Source of the DNA: Kluyvera sp036759925 | GTDB taxonomy: Bacteria > Pseudomonadota > Gammaproteobacteria > Enterobacterales > Enterobacteriaceae | NCBI RefSeq assembly: GCF_036759925.1 | Contig: NZ_JAPKIB010000003.1 | Span: 394,320 to 458,319 of the forward strand | Direction: 5' to 3' | Length of the DNA stretch: 64,000 nucleotides | Shown: positions 62,402 to 64,000 of the stretch, in pieces | How positions within the stretch are numbered: position 1 is the first letter of the stretch | How the letters are laid out: each line of letters opens with the position of its first letter | Position numbers and translations under genes: made by a program | Notes under the pieces: generated by a model | The model's input: only the letters and a program-made list of their open reading frames with translations | Database searches by the model: none | What the model was told of the DNA's origin: nothing

Positions 62402-62955
62402 GTATTCGCACCATCCGTCAGGCCCGGGATCCGGGTCTGGCTGAGTAAGCGCTGATACAGATGGGTGGTTGCTTCATCAAAACAGACAAAATAGACAATT
62501 TCCGGCAGGCTGCGGCGGGTAAGAAACGCCGCAACCGTACTGACGGCGATTTCAGCCGCCGCTTCTGCTGGATATCCGTATGCTCCCGTTGAGATAGCCG
62601 GGAAAGCAATAGTGCGATAGCCGTTATCCAGCGCCAGCTGAAGGCTATTACGGTAAGCCTCCTGTAACAACGACGCCTCGTGTTCTCCCCCACCCTGCCA
62701 GACAGGCCCTACGGTATGAATCACCGCTTTCGCTTTCAGGTTTCCCGCATGGGTAATGACCGCATGTCCGGGAGGACAGGTTCCCTGCTGCTGGCGGACA
62801 ACCTCGCAGGCTTCCTGCAACGTTGCTCCAGCAGCACGATGGATGGCACCGTCAACGCCACCACCGCCCATCAATGAGGGGTTGGCGGCATTGACGATAA
62901 CCTCCACCTCGAGGTCGGTAATATCCCCCTGCTGCACCTGAATTCGTACGGTCAT
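62398..62955 (-). CDS. ymdB: YmdB macrodomain protein (ADP-ribose deacetylase / RNase III modulator)
   Basis: YmdB binds ADP-ribose, deacetylates O-acetyl-ADP-ribose, and in E. coli inhibits RNase III under stress. The start at 62955 (MTVRIQVQQGDIT, AGAGGA 8 bp upstream) gives 185 residues; a GTG two codons upstream is too close to that site. The macrodomain is complete: VNAANPSLMGGGGVDGAIHRA with Asn25 and Asp35, and PAISTGAYGYP (~120). In E. coli clsC lies between ymdB and opgC; it is missing here. Confidence 0.95.
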   Translation of the reverse strand: MTVRIQVQQGDITDLEVEVIVNAANPSLMGGGGVDGAIHRAAGATLQEACEVVRQQQGTCPPGHAVITHAGNLKAKAVIHTVGPVWQGGGEHEASLLQEAYRNSLQLALDNGYRTIAFPAISTGAYGYPAEAAAEIAVSTVAAFLTRRSLPEIVYFVCFDEATTHLYQRLLSQTRIPGLTDGANT

Positions 62956-63026
62956 GCTCACTATCCTCTGACTAAGACGAAAATATTGTCTACCATAGAC
63001 AACGCTAACCGCAACTTCGTTTCAGT

Positions 63027-63338
63027 CTATTGATATTCTACGGTCAATATTGCCAGACTTTTTTCAGGATTCACCCATTGCAGGCTGGCTGTCGTTTTCG
63101 CATTGGTCAATTTACGTCCTTGAAACAAATCTCTGACATTAACCGTCTTCACACGCGCCTTCCCCTCTTCAAAGCAACTTACACTGACCTGCCGGGCATT
63201 AGCCTGATAGTCGCAAGGCGATTCAACAATTTGTCCAGTGAAATGGATGATACCGTCAGATGCAGCATGCGATTGAGCACTGCACAGCAGTACCAGCAGC
63301 GAGAGAGATATACTGAAATAGTGAACGAATGTTTGCAT
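63027..63338 (-). CDS. ymdA: YmdA small secreted protein
   Basis: A 103-residue protein with a signal peptide (cleavage near AQSHA, residue ~25). The short beta-rich mature form has two cysteines (VESPCDYQ and VSCFEEG) likely to form a disulfide, in a pattern reminiscent of pilin-type domains (IIHFTGQIVESPC). Length and position next to ymdB fit E. coli YmdA, which is uncharacterised. The start at 63338 has GAGGGG upstream; an ATG five codons earlier is the alternative. In E. coli it follows the curli csgC gene. Confidence 0.72.
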   Translation of the reverse strand: MQTFVHYFSISLSLLVLLCSAQSHAASDGIIHFTGQIVESPCDYQANARQVSVSCFEEGKARVKTVNVRDLFQGRKLTNAKTTASLQWVNPEKSLAILTVEYQ

Positions 63339-63536
63339 GGTAACGCCCCTCATTCAAGATCGTCCGTGAATCAATGCTTCCTGATCTGAAATTTGCGGTG
63401 AGTACACATTTTGTAAACATTAAGTTAACATTAGTTCGCTTACCCATTGATTTCAAGCACATTTTATATATATATTTTGTATGATTAGAAATAATACTAT
63501 TGGCAATACTGCATTCTCAGCGGGGAAAAAATCCAT

Positions 63537-63570
63537 AAAAAGGGCCGCAACGGATAACGTTGCGGCCCCA
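63537..63570 (-). terminator. Terminator of the Gly-rich repeat gene
   Basis: An 11-bp stem (GGGCCGCAACG / CGTTGCGGCCC, 5-base loop) followed leftward by TTTTTATGGATTTTTT. It lies 11 bp after the repeat-gene stop and separates it from ymdA. Confidence 0.9.
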
Positions 63571-63581
63571 TAATCGTTTCG

Positions 63582-64000
63582 TTAACGGTAATTACAACCG
63601 TATGGACCTGGTTGGTTACAAGGACTTGTTGTCGAACTAAGGCTCACAAAACTATCTGATGAACCCGTCGTTACGCCAGGGTTTCCACTTGTTCGACCGC
63701 CGCCGCCTTCATGGCCGCCGCCGTTGCCATTGCTACCGCCATTACCACCGCCATTGCCAACGCCGTTGCCGCTTCCATTGCCGTTACCGCCACCGTTACC
63801 GCCTCCATTGCCACCACCGTTGCCACCACCGTTGCCACCGCCGTTGCCGCCTCCATTGCCGCCGCCGTTGCCGCCTCCATTGCCACCGCCGTTACCGCCT
63901 CCATTGCCACCGCCGTTGCCGCCGCCGTTGCCGCCTCCATTGCCACCGCCGTTGCCGCCTCCATTGCCACCGCCGTTACCGCCTCCATTGCCACCGCCGT
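63582..64000 (-). CDS. Gly-Gly-Gly-Asn repeat protein, C-terminal part
   Basis: Read leftward, the window ends inside a gene whose last ~139 codons are visible, stop at 63582-63584. From 64000 to about 63706 it encodes tandem tetrapeptides, mostly GGGN, built on 12-nt repeats with third-base variation. The tail is non-repetitive: HEGGGGRTSGNPGV, then TTGSSDSFVSLSSTTSP, then CNQPGPYGCNYR with two Cys. I do not recognise a family; Gly/Asn-rich repeats suggest an exported, flexible surface or fibre component. It occupies the place of the curli genes beside ymdA in E. coli, but the tail is not CsgA. The start and any signal peptide are outside the window. Confidence 0.75.
   Translation of the reverse strand, partial: GGGNGGGNGGGNGGGNGGGNGGGNGGGNGGGNGGGNGGGNGGGNGGGNGGGNGGGNGGGNGGGNGGGNGGGNGNGSGNGVGNGGGNGGSNGNGGGHEGGGGRTSGNPGVTTGSSDSFVSLSSTTSPCNQPGPYGCNYR

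Noticed and set aside
63671..63994. Ala/Met/Val repeat open frame on the minus strand
   Set aside because: It is an alternative frame of the same 12-nt repeat. The Gly-Asn frame is preferred because it has a unique tail, a stop directly before a terminator, and third-position variation that preserves Gly and Asn.
63706..64000. Possible CRISPR or satellite array
   Set aside because: The repeat is a continuous 12-nt coding unit with no spacers.
1..64000. Prophage, insertion sequence or integrative element
   Set aside because: No integrase, transposase, phage gene or flanking direct repeats seen; accessory genes are single genes or pairs between core genes.

Overview
The window is a chromosomal segment from a motile member of the Enterobacteriaceae. 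Almost every housekeeping protein matches its Escherichia coli counterpart in length and in the motifs that can be read, and gene order follows the E. coli 23-25 min region read in reverse. The REP family, the flagellar genes and the accessory insertions suggest an Enterobacter, Klebsiella aerogenes or similar genome; the species is an inference. No tRNA, rRNA, insertion sequence, prophage or CRISPR array was seen.

Layout. 1-4024: melibiose locus (melB, partial, and melA leftward; melR rightward), with a type II toxin-antitoxin pair sitting in the melA-melR control region. 4141-10055: mfd and the siderophore receptor gene fhuE. 10237-16260: ptsG, ycfH, holB, tmk, mltG and pabC, all leftward. 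16402-22732: fatty acid and phospholipid precursor cluster (fabF, acpP, fabG, fabD, fabH, plsX, rpmF, yceD). 22875-25836: yceF, a REP-flanked secreted alpha/beta hydrolase, and rluC. 26493-29759: rne with its long autoregulatory leader. 29806-32068: divergent LysR regulator and MFS exporter, an insertion relative to E. coli. 32152-43765: flagellar cluster flgLKJIHGFEDCB (leftward) and flgAMN (rightward). 43810-47671: murJ, mviM, yceH, rimJ. 48023-52479: a TatE/TatA-like gene, yceB, pyrC, dinI, bssS, solA and the tiny gene yceO. 52476-56749: trhO, lpxL, mdtG, msyB, yceK. 56915-62955: opgH, opgG, opgC and ymdB. 63027-64000: ymdA and the 3' part of a Gly-Gly-Gly-Asn repeat protein that runs off the window.

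How they work together. Several blocks are textbook pathways: melibiose uptake and hydrolysis under MelR, glucose uptake by PtsG under Mlc and CRP, malonyl-CoA to acyl-ACP in the fab cluster, hook-basal body assembly under FlhDC with late genes under sigma-28, and osmoregulated periplasmic glucan synthesis by OpgG/OpgH with OpgC succinylation. Control sites readable in the sequence include an Mlc operator and CRP site (ptsG), a PurR box and leader hairpin (pyrC), a LexA box (dinI), an FlhDC box (flgB/flgA), sigma-28 promoters (flgM, flgK) and the rne leader hairpins.

The least explained parts are accessory: the toxin-antitoxin pair inside the mel regulatory region, the absence of the ldtC-to-hinT block between mfd and fhuE, the REP-flanked hydrolase, the TatE-like gene where mdtH/grxB would be expected, and the tetrapeptide-repeat secreted-type protein next to ymdA where curli genes lie in E. 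coli.
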